Part shown: positions 31,938-40,662 of the stretch, piece by piece
Layout: each line of letters starts with the position of its first letter
Numbering within the stretch: position 1 is the stretch's first letter
Source: Roseivivax isoporae LMG 25204
GTDB taxonomy: Bacteria > Pseudomonadota > Alphaproteobacteria > Rhodobacterales > Rhodobacteraceae
Length of the DNA: 64,000 bases
Direction: 5' to 3'
Assembly: GCF_000521865.1 (NCBI RefSeq)
Contig: NZ_JAME01000018.1
Coordinates: 35,129 to 99,128 of the forward strand
Translations under genes and position numbers: made by a program
The notes under the pieces: generated by a model
Told to the model about the DNA's origin: nothing
Seen by the model: only the letters and a program-made list of their open reading frames with translations
The model's database searches: none

Positions 31938-32432
31938 TCATTCCGACCCGGGACCGCCGGGCTGAAGGACGGTGCGCACGCGCCCGTCCATCTGCGCCGT
32001 GCCGCCGTCGAGGTCCACCACCAGCCGGTTCGACGTCAGCGCGTTGTCGCCCTGTGTCAGCAGCACGTTGCCCGTCATGACCACGGTGCCGGCATCGATG
32101 TCGTAATCCGCGCGGTCGGCCTCTGCCGCGTCCTCGCCCGAGACGAGCGTGACGCCACCCGTCGCCTCGAGCCGCTCGATCCGGCCCGCCGATTCGCCGT
32201 AGACGACGAGCACCCGCGGGGCGGCGAGGCGCATCTCGCCCTGCCCGATCACCACGTCGCCGGTATAGAGCGCGGTGCCGTCGCTCTGGTTCACCTCGAG
32301 CTGGTCGGCGCTGACCTCGACCGGCAGGTCGCTGTCCTGACGCATGGAGCCGAAGGCGACATCTGCGCCCTGGGCATAGGCAAGGGAGAGCGGCACCAGC
32401 AGCAGCGCCGCGAGCGGCAGGACACGGAACAT
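31938..32432 (-). CDS. lptA: Periplasmic LPS-transport protein LptA
   Basis: 164 residues with a signal peptide ([21 protein letters not shown]). The rest is an OstA/LptA beta-jellyroll fold that forms the periplasmic LPS bridge, recognised from the repeated strand pattern ([40 protein letters not shown]). Start ATG 32432 fits the signal peptide; an upstream frame to 32465 would shield it. Gap to lptB is 1 bp. Confidence 0.92.
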   Translation of the reverse strand: MFRVLPLAALLLVPLSLAYAQGADVAFGSMRQDSDLPVEVSADQLEVNQSDGTALYTGDVVIGQGEMRLAAPRVLVVYGESAGRIERLEATGGVTLVSGEDAAEADRADYDIDAGTVVMTGNVLLTQGDNALTSNRLVVDLDGGTAQMDGRVRTVLQPGGPGSE

Positions 32433-32454
32433 GGGTCGGACGCCTTCTGTCGGT

Positions 32455-33066
32455 TCACGGCTCATATATCACGTCCACGCCGTCGGTGAAGAGCAGCCGC
32501 ACATCCCCGGGCGCGCCGCCCTCGGCCGTGCTTTCCTCTATCCGCATGCGGCCCGCGGTGATCCGGCCCGCCGGGCCGGTGCCCTCGACGCGACCGTCCG
32601 TCTCGACCGCGATGCGCGACAGCGAGGTGGTGAGCGCCGGGGTGCGCAGGACATAGCCTTGCGAGCTCTCGATCTCGACACCGCCGGACAGGAGCGCGGT
32701 GCCGTCCGCGTCGACGACCCGCGCCGTCGGGGCCGCGAGGTCGATCCTTCCGCCGTCCTCGAAGGTCATGGTGCCCGTCAGCGCCTCGGCCAGTACGTCG
32801 CCCTCGGCATCCGGATCGGGCCGGGCGCGCGCTGCCTCGAGCCGCAGCATGGCGCCCGAATCCGTGGTGCCGGAATAGGACGGTGCCGTCACCTCCTCGG
32901 ATCCGCGGTCGGCAAGGTCGCGGGCGGTAGCGACGGGGATGTTCTCGGTCGGATCGGTGCTGCGCGCGAAGAGGAAGATCGTGGACAGGAGCCCGAGCGC
33001 GACAAGCGGCAGGAGCAGCTTGAGCCACGACACCATCGCGGAGTAGGTGCCCGGACCGCGCGCCAA
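32455..33066 (-). CDS. lptC: LPS-export protein LptC
   Basis: Inner-membrane-anchored partner of LptA. 203 residues from the TTG at 33066. A single N-terminal membrane segment (WLKLLLPLVALGLLSTIFLF, about 14-33) is followed by a periplasmic OstA-like part. TTG 33066 (MARGPGTYSAMVSW) is favoured because it makes the short cytoplasmic head seen in relatives and AGGGGG lies upstream; an ATG at 33036 is the alternative. Overlap with rnd is nil, 14 bp apart. Confidence 0.85.
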   Translation of the reverse strand: MARGPGTYSAMVSWLKLLLPLVALGLLSTIFLFARSTDPTENIPVATARDLADRGSEEVTAPSYSGTTDSGAMLRLEAARARPDPDAEGDVLAEALTGTMTFEDGGRIDLAAPTARVVDADGTALLSGGVEIESSQGYVLRTPALTTSLSRIAVETDGRVEGTGPAGRITAGRMRIEESTAEGGAPGDVRLLFTDGVDVIYEP

Positions 33067-33080
33067 CTGACCGCGCCCCC

Positions 33081-33695
33081 TCAGCTGTGCGCGAAGATGT
33101 CGGTCTCGTCCCACCCGGCGAGGTCGAGCCGCGCGCGGTCGGGAAGGAAACCGAAACAGGCCTCCGCGAGATCGGTGCGGCCCTCGCGCGCCAGCATGCC
33201 GTCCAGCACCTCGCGCAGGCGATGCAGGTACAGCACGTCCGAGGCGGCGTATTCCGCCTGCGCCTCGGTCAGCGTCTCGGCCCCCCAGTCGCTCGACTGC
33301 TGCTGTTTCGAGATGTCGACGCCAAGGAGCTCCTGCGTCAGCGCCTTGAGCCCGTGACGGTCGGTATATGTGCGGACGAGACGGCTCGCGATCTTTGTGC
33401 AGTAGACGGGCCGCGCCAGCGCTCCGAACGTGTGGTGCAGGGCCGCGATGTCGAAGCGGCCGAAATGGAACAGCTTGACCACCTGCGGGTCCTCGACGAG
33501 GCGGACGAGGTTCGGCGCCTCGCGCTGGCCCTGTGCCACCTGCACGAGATGCGCGTCCCCGTCACCCGCCGACAGCTGCACGAGGCACAGGCGGTCGCGC
33601 TTGAGGTCGAGCCCCATGGTCTCGCAGTCGATGGCGACCGCGGGCCCGAGGTCCAGGCCGTCCGGCAGGTCGCCCTGGTGCAAGTGGATCGTCAT
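33081..33695 (-). CDS. Ribonuclease D-like 3'-5' exonuclease
   Basis: 204 residues, only the DEDDy exonuclease domain; lacks the HRDC domain of E. coli Rnd, as in many alphaproteobacteria. DxE in AIDCETMGLDL (residues about 23-33) and Y...D in AAEYAASDVLYL (about 165) are the catalytic acids. Start ATG 33695 has GACGAGGAGCGG upstream. First gene of the leftward rnd-lptC-lptA-lptB operon. Confidence 0.88.
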   Translation of the reverse strand: MTIHLHQGDLPDGLDLGPAVAIDCETMGLDLKRDRLCLVQLSAGDGDAHLVQVAQGQREAPNLVRLVEDPQVVKLFHFGRFDIAALHHTFGALARPVYCTKIASRLVRTYTDRHGLKALTQELLGVDISKQQQSSDWGAETLTEAQAEYAASDVLYLHRLREVLDGMLAREGRTDLAEACFGFLPDRARLDLAGWDETDIFAHS

Positions 33696-33736
33696 GTACC
33701 GCTCCTCGTCCCGTGTCGTGCCCGTGCGTCGATGGC

Positions 33737-33764
33737 ACATAACCAGTGCCTTCGGACGAGACAA
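33737..33764 (-). promoter_or_regulatory. Possible sigma-70 promoter of the rnd-lpt operon
   Basis: Minus strand TTGTCT (33764-33759), 16 nt, TTATGT (33742-33737), about 42 nt before the start codon. Moderate match only. Confidence 0.4.
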
Positions 33765-34588
33765 GGCGATGCCCCCGCGCGACGCGCGGCATGCCCGCTC
33801 AACCCGCGGCCCATCGATCCGTACGGAATCGGGCAGTGATTCGGGCGGAATATGGCGTGAATGGGGCAGAGCCGGCGCACTTTCGCCCACTGACAACAAA
33901 TCTGTAACATCAAGTGAGGTCATCACACAGCCTGCGCGTGTCGCTTCCGAGGCACCTCGACAGACGCATCGGTGCAGCGCCCCATGGGACCGGGCACGTC
34001 GTCATTGCACCTGCACGAACGCCAAACTGTTTCGAAACGACCGACAATCGAAATGCTGTGACCTCACGGGTCCGAGGCCATTTTGGATGCAAACACCTAC
34101 GATTCACGTCCGAGGCGAGCATCGTTTCCACCGCACCCTGCGCCGCAGGTCCGGAGCGCCCTGGATTGTTCGCGATCCGACCGCTCGCGCGCCAGGCGGA
34201 AATCGAGCCTTTCCGATGGCCTGGGGCTTCTATGCCCGCGACCGCTGCGCGCGCGGCCCTGCCGCAAGGATCGTGGGGAATTCCCGCCATGGCTGTATCT
34301 TCGTGAGGTACGTTGACTAAATGCCGCCATATTTCCATACCCAGAGGGCGCACGAGTGCCATGTTTCGGATGGCGCGGGCGCATCGCGGCACCTGGGGGT
34401 CGGTGCGTTCTTATCGAGGGTAAAGAGTTTGCCAGGCACCAGGAGAACCGAAACGTCCTGAAATGATCGCCGGTCCGTTTCCGGCATTCCTTCCCGCCGT
34501 TCGCGGGAGGGCCCCGGTCCGCGCGTTCGCGGCCCGGCTGGCATCTGTCTGTCTGTACCCCGTTGCGTCTTGCCTCTTGGAGGGCACT
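33765..34588. other. Long intergenic region before the ExoY-like gene
   Basis: 824 bp without a credible gene: the open frames here lack ribosome sites and match nothing I know. It is poorer in GC than its neighbours in places (CAACAAATCTGTAACATCAAG at 33893-33913). It holds a 10-bp palindrome GTTTCGAAAC (34029-34038) and, for the rightward gene, TTGACT (34313-34318), 17 nt, CATACC (34336-34341), a weak promoter. A regulatory or small-RNA role is possible but not shown. Confidence 0.5.
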
Positions 34589-35281
34589 GTGAGTTTACAT
34601 GTTCGTCAGCCCGCGCAGTTTTCGGCTGATTTCGAGTTCCTCATCCGCGACGCCCTGTCCCCGGACACGCGTCCGCGCCTCTACCGCGACCGCTTCAAGC
34701 GCCTACTCGACATCGCGCTCGTGCTCGTCGCGGCCATCCCGGTCCTGCTGGTCCTGCTGCCGTTCTGCATTCTCGTCGCGCTCGACGGCGCCTCGCCGAT
34801 CTACCGGCAGAAGCGCGTCGGGCTGGGGGGAAGGGTGTTCAACATGTGGAAGCTGCGCAGCATGGTGGTCGACGCCGACGCGCGGCTCGAAGCGCATCTC
34901 GCGGCGGACCCGCGGGCGCGGATCGAGTGGACCATCAATCAGAAGCTCCGGCACGACCCGCGGATCACCCCCATCGGGCACCTGATCCGCAAGGCGTCGA
35001 TCGACGAGCTTCCGCAGCTGTGGAACGTGCTGCGCGGCGACATGTCCCTGGTCGGCCCGCGCCCGATGATGGTGTCGCAGCGCGACATCTACCCGGGCAC
35101 GGCCTATTACGCGCTGCGGCCGGGGATCACCGGGTACTGGCAGACATCGGTGCGCAACCTGTCGAGCTTTTCCGAGCGGGCGCGGTTCGACCATGCCTAC
35201 CTGCGCGACCTGTCGTTCGGAACCGACCTCGCGGTGATGCTGCGCACGGTGCGGGTCGTGCTGACCGGCACCGGCTGCTGA
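34589..35281 (+). CDS. ExoY-like sugar-phosphate transferase (glycan-initiating)
   Basis: Links a sugar phosphate to undecaprenyl phosphate to start exopolysaccharide synthesis. 230 residues from GTG 34589, which has TTGGAGGGC upstream; the ATG at 34463 has none. One membrane segment near residues 42-66, then the catalytic domain: PIYRQKRVGLGGRVFNMWKL (about 72-91), SIDELPQLWNVLRGDMSLVGPRP (about 155) and the TGYWQ motif near 195. Substrate sugar (galactose, glucose or other) unknown. A terminator-like hairpin follows. Confidence 0.88.
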   Translation: MSLHVRQPAQFSADFEFLIRDALSPDTRPRLYRDRFKRLLDIALVLVAAIPVLLVLLPFCILVALDGASPIYRQKRVGLGGRVFNMWKLRSMVVDADARLEAHLAADPRARIEWTINQKLRHDPRITPIGHLIRKASIDELPQLWNVLRGDMSLVGPRPMMVSQRDIYPGTAYYALRPGITGYWQTSVRNLSSFSERARFDHAYLRDLSFGTDLAVMLRTVRVVLTGTGC

Positions 35282-35289
35282 GCCCTCGG

Positions 35290-35330
35290 CCGGGGCGTCG
35301 GACGCCCCGGCAGCGTGCCATTTTCCCTTT
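35290..35330 (+). terminator. Probable terminator of the ExoY-like gene
   Basis: CCGGGGCG (35290-35297) and CGCCCCGG (35303-35310) form an 8-bp stem with a 5-nt loop; TTTTCCCTTT begins ten nt later. T run is distant, so moderate. Confidence 0.5.
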
Positions 35331-35881
35331 CAGCTCTGTGACTTGCGCTCCGCTGCATCGCGGAGAAGGCCCATCAGCTCGTCGAGCATCTTCTGGCCGG
35401 TCGCGTCGTTGAGGCGGCCGCTGTCGTCCCATTTCTGCGAGGTCTGGCCGACGAAGACCTCGGGTCCCGGCAGCACCAGCGGACGGAACGGGTTGAGGCA
35501 GAGCCGGAGCATGTTCTGCGCCCGCTGCCCGCCTGCGCCACCGGCCGCGGCAGACACGATGGCCACGGGCTTGTCGCGCCAAGGATTGCCGTCGGTCCGG
35601 CTGACCCAGTCGAGCGCGTTCTTCAGAACGCCGGAAATTCCCTTGTTGTATTCGGGGGTTGCCACGATCACGGCATCTGCCGACGCGATCGTGTCCGCCA
35701 GCGCCTGCACCTTCGCCGGGATGCCTTCCGCCTCGACGTCGCCGTTGTAGAGCGGCAGGTCGAGGTCGGCCTCGATGAAGGTTGCGGGGCCGAAACGGTG
35801 TGCGGCCTCGCGCATCAGAAGCCGATTGGTCGAGGCGCGGCGCAACGCGCCGCACAGTCCGACAAGCGTGAGGTCGGTCAT
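35330..35881 (-). CDS. NADPH-dependent FMN reductase-family flavoprotein
   Basis: 183 residues, flavodoxin-like fold (ArsH/azoreductase-like group). The FMN-phosphate loop is GLCGALRRASTNRLL (7-21) and ATPEYNKGISGVLKNALDW (about 76-94) is the typical flavin-isoalloxazine loop. Probably transfers electrons from NADPH to FMN or quinone. AGGAG lies about eleven nt ahead of the start. Single gene. Confidence 0.85.
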   Translation of the reverse strand: MTDLTLVGLCGALRRASTNRLLMREAAHRFGPATFIEADLDLPLYNGDVEAEGIPAKVQALADTIASADAVIVATPEYNKGISGVLKNALDWVSRTDGNPWRDKPVAIVSAAAGGAGGQRAQNMLRLCLNPFRPLVLPGPEVFVGQTSQKWDDSGRLNDATGQKMLDELMGLLRDAAERKSQS

Positions 35882-35967
35882 GGGCGGTGGGTCTCCTGTC
35901 GTATGGGTCCGGTATGGCTTGCGTATGGCTCGGGTCTGGCCCGCGCATGCCCGTCACATCTGACACG

Positions 35968-35999
35968 AAAGGGCGCCGCGGCAACCCGCGACGCCCCTT
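35968..35999 (-). terminator. Terminator of the OmpA-like gene
   Basis: Minus strand shows a GC stem (GGGCGTCGCGG with CCGCGGCGCCC, mostly paired) followed by TTT. Lies about 50 nt past the OmpA-like stop. Confidence 0.6.
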
Positions 36000-36047
36000 C
36001 CCGGTCCTTAGGACGCCGGCACGGCCCCGCGGGGCCGCACGCGGCCG

Positions 36048-36716
36048 TCAGGCGTTCGGCAGGATGACGATCTCGACCCGGCGGTTCTGCTGACGGCCCT
36101 CGGGCGTCAGGTTCGACGCGACCGGCTGGTCCTCGCCGCGGCCGATGGCGCGAACGCGGTTCGCCGACACGCCGTTCGAGATCAGGATGCCCGACACTGC
36201 CTGCGCGCGGCGCTGCGACAGGTCGTAGTTGTAGGACGCGTCGCCGGTGTTGTCGGTGTGACCGATGACCTGGATGGTCTGGTTCGGGTACTGGCGCAGG
36301 TTTCCGGCCACGGCGGCGAGGTCCCCCTGGATCGACGGCGACACCTGGGTCGAGTCGGTCGCGAAGAGGATGTTCTGTGGCAGCGTCACGACCAGGCGGT
36401 CGCCGGTGTTGCGCACGTCGATCTGGCTGTTGCCGACCTGGTTGCGCAGCTCCGCCGCCTGCTTGTCGAGCTCGTTGCCGACGAGGGCGCCCGCGCCCGC
36501 GCCGACGAGCGCGCCCGCGGCCGCGTTCGCGCGCCGCTCTTCGGGGTCGTTGCCGAGGATGGCGCCGGCGGCGGCGCCGAGGCCGGCACCGATCAGCGCG
36601 CCGGACTGGGTGTTGCGGCGCGGGTTGTTGGGATCGTTGAGCGCGGTGTCCGCGCACGCGCTCAGAACCAGCAGCGCCGCGGACGACAGAAGAAGGGAGG
36701 ATCTCGCTCGGATCAT
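36048..36716 (-). CDS. OmpA-family lipoprotein with glycine-zipper segment
   Basis: 222 residues. The signal peptide ends in the lipobox LSAC (Cys about 20). A Gly/Ala-rich zipper (about 38-80: SGALIGAGLGAAAGAILG, AAAGALVGAGAGALVG) precedes the OmpA C-terminal peptidoglycan-binding domain (from about 105, ILFATDSTQVSP; TIQVIGHTDNTGD; LSQRRAQAVSGILISNGV). It anchors the outer membrane to the wall. ATG 36716 has GAACGAGGCACCAC upstream. Single gene with its own terminator. Confidence 0.9.
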   Translation of the reverse strand: MIRARSSLLLSSAALLVLSACADTALNDPNNPRRNTQSGALIGAGLGAAAGAILGNDPEERRANAAAGALVGAGAGALVGNELDKQAAELRNQVGNSQIDVRNTGDRLVVTLPQNILFATDSTQVSPSIQGDLAAVAGNLRQYPNQTIQVIGHTDNTGDASYNYDLSQRRAQAVSGILISNGVSANRVRAIGRGEDQPVASNLTPEGRQQNRRVEIVILPNA

Positions 36717-36854
36717 GTGGTGCCTCGTTCCTTGGTGTTCGGTCCCGGTTTCGGGATCATGCACTGGTATAGAGCGACATGGCGCCCTCCTGAACTGGAA
36801 CGAACGGGAATTCGGCGAAGTTCCGCCGGGGCGGACACGGGATGTTTCAGCGGC

Positions 36855-37736
36855 TCACGCGGGCTCCGCCGCCTCGGCGCGGGCGGATTCCCAGGCGAGG
36901 ATGGCGCGTTTCACCGGCAGGCCCCAGTGGTAGCCGCCGAGCCCGCCCGATTTCCGCAGCGCGCGGTGGCAGGGGATCAGGAAGCTGACCGGGTTGCGGC
37001 CGACGGCGGTCCCCACGGCGCGCACGGCGCGCGGGTGACCGATCGCCTCGGCGATCTCCGAATAGGTGGTGACGTGGCCCGAGGGGATGCGCATCAGCGC
37101 CTCCCACACCTTGATCTGGAAGGGCGCGCCGATGACGAAGAGCGGCGCGCGGTCGGGAACCGCGCCGAAGGCGGCGTCGGCCCAGGGGCGCAGCGTGTCG
37201 GGCTCCTCGACGAAGCGGGCCATGGGCCAGCGGCCCGAGAGGTCGGCGAAGGCCGCGTCGGGCCCCGCCTCGGCGGAGAAGGCGATGCCGCAGATGCCGC
37301 GGTCGGTGCCGGTGACGAGCGCGGGCCCGAACGGGCTGTCGAACCAGCCCCAGCGCACGGTGAGCCCCTCACCGGCGCGGGCCCAGTCGCCCGGCGACAT
37401 CGCCTCCCACCGCAGGAAGAGGTCGTGCAGCCGCCCGCCGCCCGAGAGGCCGGTCGCGTGCGCCGCCGCGAGCGTGGTGAAGCGGTCGCGCAGGAGCGCC
37501 TTGGCGTGGCCGAGGGCAAGATATTGCTGCAGCCGCTTGGGACTGACGCCCGCCCATTCGGAAAAGAGGCGCTGGAAATGCGCGGGGCTCATGTTGACCT
37601 CGCGCGCGAGGTCGTCGAGGCGCGCGCCGGGCCCGAGCCGGTCGACGGCGTCGATGGCCCGCGCCATCACCCCGTAATGGTAGGCGCGCGCCCCCTCCGG
37701 GCTCGCGGCAGTCTCGATCTGGTCCAGCACGGACAT
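36855..37736 (-). CDS. Ada-like methyltransferase (AraC HTH plus O6-methylguanine repair domain, no N-Ada domain)
   Basis: Repairs O6-methylguanine by moving the methyl group to its own cysteine. 293 residues: AraC-type helix-turn-helix (about 25-110, LAREVNMSPAHFQRLFSEW), a linker ribonuclease-like domain, and the methyltransferase with IPCHRAL (active-site C256). The zinc-binding N-terminal domain of E. coli Ada, which senses phosphotriesters, is absent, so it may not self-induce in the classical way. Start could be ATG 37736 or 37745; both lie close together. The divergent gene nth is also a repair gene. Confidence 0.87.
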   Translation of the reverse strand: MSVLDQIETAASPEGARAYHYGVMARAIDAVDRLGPGARLDDLAREVNMSPAHFQRLFSEWAGVSPKRLQQYLALGHAKALLRDRFTTLAAAHATGLSGGGRLHDLFLRWEAMSPGDWARAGEGLTVRWGWFDSPFGPALVTGTDRGICGIAFSAEAGPDAAFADLSGRWPMARFVEEPDTLRPWADAAFGAVPDRAPLFVIGAPFQIKVWEALMRIPSGHVTTYSEIAEAIGHPRAVRAVGTAVGRNPVSFLIPCHRALRKSGGLGGYHWGLPVKRAILAWESARAEAAEPA

Positions 37737-37831
37737 GGGCGTCATCCCCCACAGGTGGCGTTGCCCAGAGACTAGGCGGCACGCCCTCGTCGCGCGACCC
37801 GAATATTGCGCATCCCGGCGCTTGCGGTCAT

Positions 37832-38488
37832 ATGTCGGCGCCGATGGCCAGGCAGCTCGATTACCACACGATCCGCGCGATCTTCGACCGGTTCCAGACC
37901 GCCGAGCCCGAGCCCGAGGGCGAGCTCGAGCACGTGAACGCCTTCACGCTGGTGGTGGCGGTGGCGCTGTCGGCTCAGGCCACGGATGCGGGTGTGAACA
38001 AGGCGACGCGCAAGCTGTTCGCGGTGGCCGACACGCCCGAGAAGATGCTCGCCCTGGGCGAGGAGGGCGTGACCGAGCACATCCGCACCATCGGCCTCTT
38101 CCGCAACAAGGCGAAGAACGTCATCAAGCTGAGCCGCATACTCGTCGAGGAGTATGGCGGCGAGGTCCCGAACAGCCGCGCGGCGCTCGAAAGCCTGCCC
38201 GGCGTCGGACGCAAGACCGCGAACGTGGTCCTGAACATGTGGTGGCGGTTCCCGGCGCAGGCGGTGGACACCCACATCTTCCGCGTGGGCAACCGCACCG
38301 GGATCGCGCCCGGACGCGACGTGGTCGCGGTGGAGCGCGCGATCGAGGACAACGTGCCGGTCGACTACCTGCTGCACGCGCATCACTGGATGATCCTGCA
38401 CGGCCGCTACACCTGCGTCGCGCGCAAGCCGAAATGTCCGGCCTGCCTGATCCGCGACCTCTGCCCATTCGAGGAGAAGACCCCATGA
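37832..38488 (+). CDS. nth: Endonuclease III (DNA glycosylase/AP lyase)
   Basis: Removes oxidised pyrimidines. 218 residues: the helix-hairpin-helix LPGVGRKTANVVLN (catalytic Lys in it, about 125), the catalytic Asp in VDTHIFRVGNR, and the 4Fe-4S cluster CVARKPKCPACLIRDLC (C-x6-C-x2-C-x5-C) at the end. The first ATG (37832) and a second at 37844 are both possible. The stop overlaps the next start by ATGA. Confidence 0.95.
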   Translation: MSAPMARQLDYHTIRAIFDRFQTAEPEPEGELEHVNAFTLVVAVALSAQATDAGVNKATRKLFAVADTPEKMLALGEEGVTEHIRTIGLFRNKAKNVIKLSRILVEEYGGEVPNSRAALESLPGVGRKTANVVLNMWWRFPAQAVDTHIFRVGNRTGIAPGRDVVAVERAIEDNVPVDYLLHAHHWMILHGRYTCVARKPKCPACLIRDLCPFEEKTP

Positions 38489-39474
38489 AGACCTACCAGG
38501 TCGTCGGCATCGGCAACGCGATCGTCGACGTGCTGACCCGCGCCGACGACAGCTTTCTCGACCACATGGGCATCGAGAAGGGCATCATGCAGCTCGTGGA
38601 ACGCGAACGGGCTGAGACGCTCTACGGCGCGATGGAGGCGCGGGTGCAGGCGCCGGGCGGATCGGTGGCGAACACCCTCGCGGGGCTCGGCAATCTCGGC
38701 CTCCGGACCGGGTTCGTGGGCCGGGTGAAGGACGACGCGCTGGGACGGTTCTACGCCGCCGAGATGGAGAAGATCGGCACCGACTTCCTGAACGCGCCGA
38801 AGGCGGGGGGCGAGCTGCCCACGTCGCGGTCGATGATCTTCGTCTCGCCGGACGGCGAGCGGTCGATGAACACATATCTCGGGATCTCGGCCGAGCTTGG
38901 CCCCGACGACGTGCCGGACGCGGTCGGCGGCACCGCCGAGATCGTGTTCCTCGAGGGTTACCTCTTCGACAAGGACAAGGGGAAGGACGCGTTCGGCGCG
39001 CTGGCGCGGGGCTGCCGCGCGGCGGGCGGGCTCGCGGGCATCGCCATCTCGGACCCGTTCTGCGTCGAGCGGCACCGCGAGGATTTCCTGCGGCTGATCG
39101 AGCATGACCTCGACTACGTGATCGGCAACGAGGCCGAGATCCGCGCGCTGTTCCAAAACGACGACCTCGAGGCGGACCTGGCCGCGGTGTCCGCGATCTG
39201 CCCGCTGGTGGTCTGCACGCGGTCGGGCGACGGGGTGACCATCATCCGCGAGGGCGCCCGCACCGACGTGCCGGTGAAGAAGGTGGTGCCGGTCGACGCC
39301 ACCGGCGCGGGCGACCAGTTCGCGGCGGGCTTCCTCTACGGGCTGGCCACGGGCCGGGACATGGAGACCTGCGGACGCATGGGCCACGCGGCGGCGGGCG
39401 AGGTGATCTCGCACATGGGGCCGCGGCCCGAGGCGTCGCTGCCCGCCCTGTTCCGCGCCGAAGGCCTGATCTGA
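38485..39474 (+). CDS. PfkB-family sugar/nucleoside kinase (adenosine kinase-like)
   Basis: 329 residues. PfkB signatures: GNAIVDVL near 9, the two-glycine hinge PGGSVANTLAGLGNLG (about 53), and the catalytic DATGAGDQFAAGFLYG (about 270). Family members phosphorylate adenosine, ribose, fructose or others. The closest look is to the adenosine kinase branch common in alphaproteobacteria. GAGGAGAAGACCCC lies before the ATG; overlaps nth by four bases. Confidence 0.85.
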   Translation: MKTYQVVGIGNAIVDVLTRADDSFLDHMGIEKGIMQLVERERAETLYGAMEARVQAPGGSVANTLAGLGNLGLRTGFVGRVKDDALGRFYAAEMEKIGTDFLNAPKAGGELPTSRSMIFVSPDGERSMNTYLGISAELGPDDVPDAVGGTAEIVFLEGYLFDKDKGKDAFGALARGCRAAGGLAGIAISDPFCVERHREDFLRLIEHDLDYVIGNEAEIRALFQNDDLEADLAAVSAICPLVVCTRSGDGVTIIREGARTDVPVKKVVPVDATGAGDQFAAGFLYGLATGRDMETCGRMGHAAAGEVISHMGPRPEASLPALFRAEGLI

Positions 39475-39478
39475 GGGC

Positions 39479-39497
39479 GCGCCGGGGGAGCCGGCGC
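39479..39497 (+). terminator. Possible terminator after the PfkB kinase
   Basis: GCGCCGG (39479-39485) and CCGGCGC (39491-39497) with a 5-nt loop form a perfect 7-bp stem just after the stop. No T run follows, so it is weak. Confidence 0.35.
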
Positions 39498-39597
39498 ACC
39501 TGATGGATTCCTTACCTTACGTCACTCAACTCGCAGGTGTATCCTCGGATCATTGGCACCGCCCAGGCGGTGCGCAGTGATTTCCAAGGAGCAAGAC

Positions 39598-40662
39598 ATG
39601 GCGAGATACATCATTCTGCGCGACGGCAATGCCGGGTTCCGCAGCCGCGGAACGTCCCTCGAATCGGGCCTGTCGGCGGCGGTGCCGCCCCGGCCGCTGA
39701 TCGAGACCGCGGATCTGGGTCCGGCGGAGGTGCGCGAGGCGACGCGCGATCCGGGCATCATCAGCGTGGCACGCGCGATGCCCACGAAGCTCGTGGAGAC
39801 GGCGACGGTCGAGGCCGCCGCGGGCCGGAGCGGCCAGCCCACCTGGGGCGTGCAGGCGGTGGGGGCGGACCTGTCGCCCTTCACCGGGGCGGGCGTGCGG
39901 GTCTGCGTTCTGGACACCGGCATCGACCAGGGGCACGCGGCGTTCCAGGGCGTGATGCTCACCACGCGCGACTTCACCGGCGAGGGGGTGCACGACGGCA
40001 ACGGCCACGGCACCCATTGCGCCGGCACGATCTTCGGCCGCGACGTGGACGGCACGCGGATCGGCGTGGCGCGCGGGGTGACCGACGCGCTGATCGGCAA
40101 GGTGCTGGACAATTCCGGCGGCGGGTCCTCGGACATGCTGTTCGACGCCCTGCGCTGGGCATCGAGCGAGGGTTGCCGGGTGATCTCCATGTCGCTCGGC
40201 TTCGACTTCCCGGGCTTCGCGGCGCAACTGCAGGCCGACGGGTTCCCGCCGGTCCTTGCCACGTCGATCGCGCTCGAGGGCTACCGCACCAACCTGCGGA
40301 TGTTCGACGCGCTGATGGAGATGATGCGCGCGCAGGCGGCCTTCGACGGGGGCGTCGTGGTCTGCGCCGCGGCGGGCAACGAAAGCGCCCGCGACCAGGA
40401 CCCGAACTTCGAGGTGTCGGCCTCGGTGCCGGCGGCGGCCTTCGGCGTGATCAGCGTGGGGGCGCTCGGACAGGGGCCGGCGGGCTTCGTGGTGGCGCCG
40501 TTCTCGAACACGAACCCGGTGATCGGCGAGGTCAGCGCGAGCCCGAGCGCCGCGAGCAGGACCGCGAGGCCCGCGAAGATCAGCGTGAGCGCGGGGATCG
40601 CGCCGATCCGGTCGGCGAGCCTGCCACCGAGGATGTTGCCCGCCGCGACCGAGGCGCCGTAG
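39598..40662 (+). pseudogene. Subtilase (S8 serine protease) with its 3' end lost at a rearrangement junction
   Basis: A subtilisin-type protease from ATG 39598. D106 (VLDTGID) and H137 (GNGHGTHCAG) and the oxyanion N261 (CAAAGNES) are intact, but the frame leaves the family right after APFSNTNP (residue 307), just where FSNTNP is normally followed by the serine loop (GTSMATPH). The remaining 47 codons to the stop at 40662 are read from the antisense of the MFS gene and are not subtilase. So no catalytic serine: almost certainly inactive. The start has AGGAGCAAGAC upstream. The short 5' region 39475-39597 has no other gene. Confidence 0.9.

Noticed and set aside
33910..34392. Open frames in the intergenic region before the first ExoY gene
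   Set aside because: No ribosome site, no motif, and composition like a random high-GC shadow.
37832..37843. Using ATG 37844 as the nth start
   Set aside because: Neither start has a ribosome site; the longer start keeps the residues before the conserved region and is the simpler choice.
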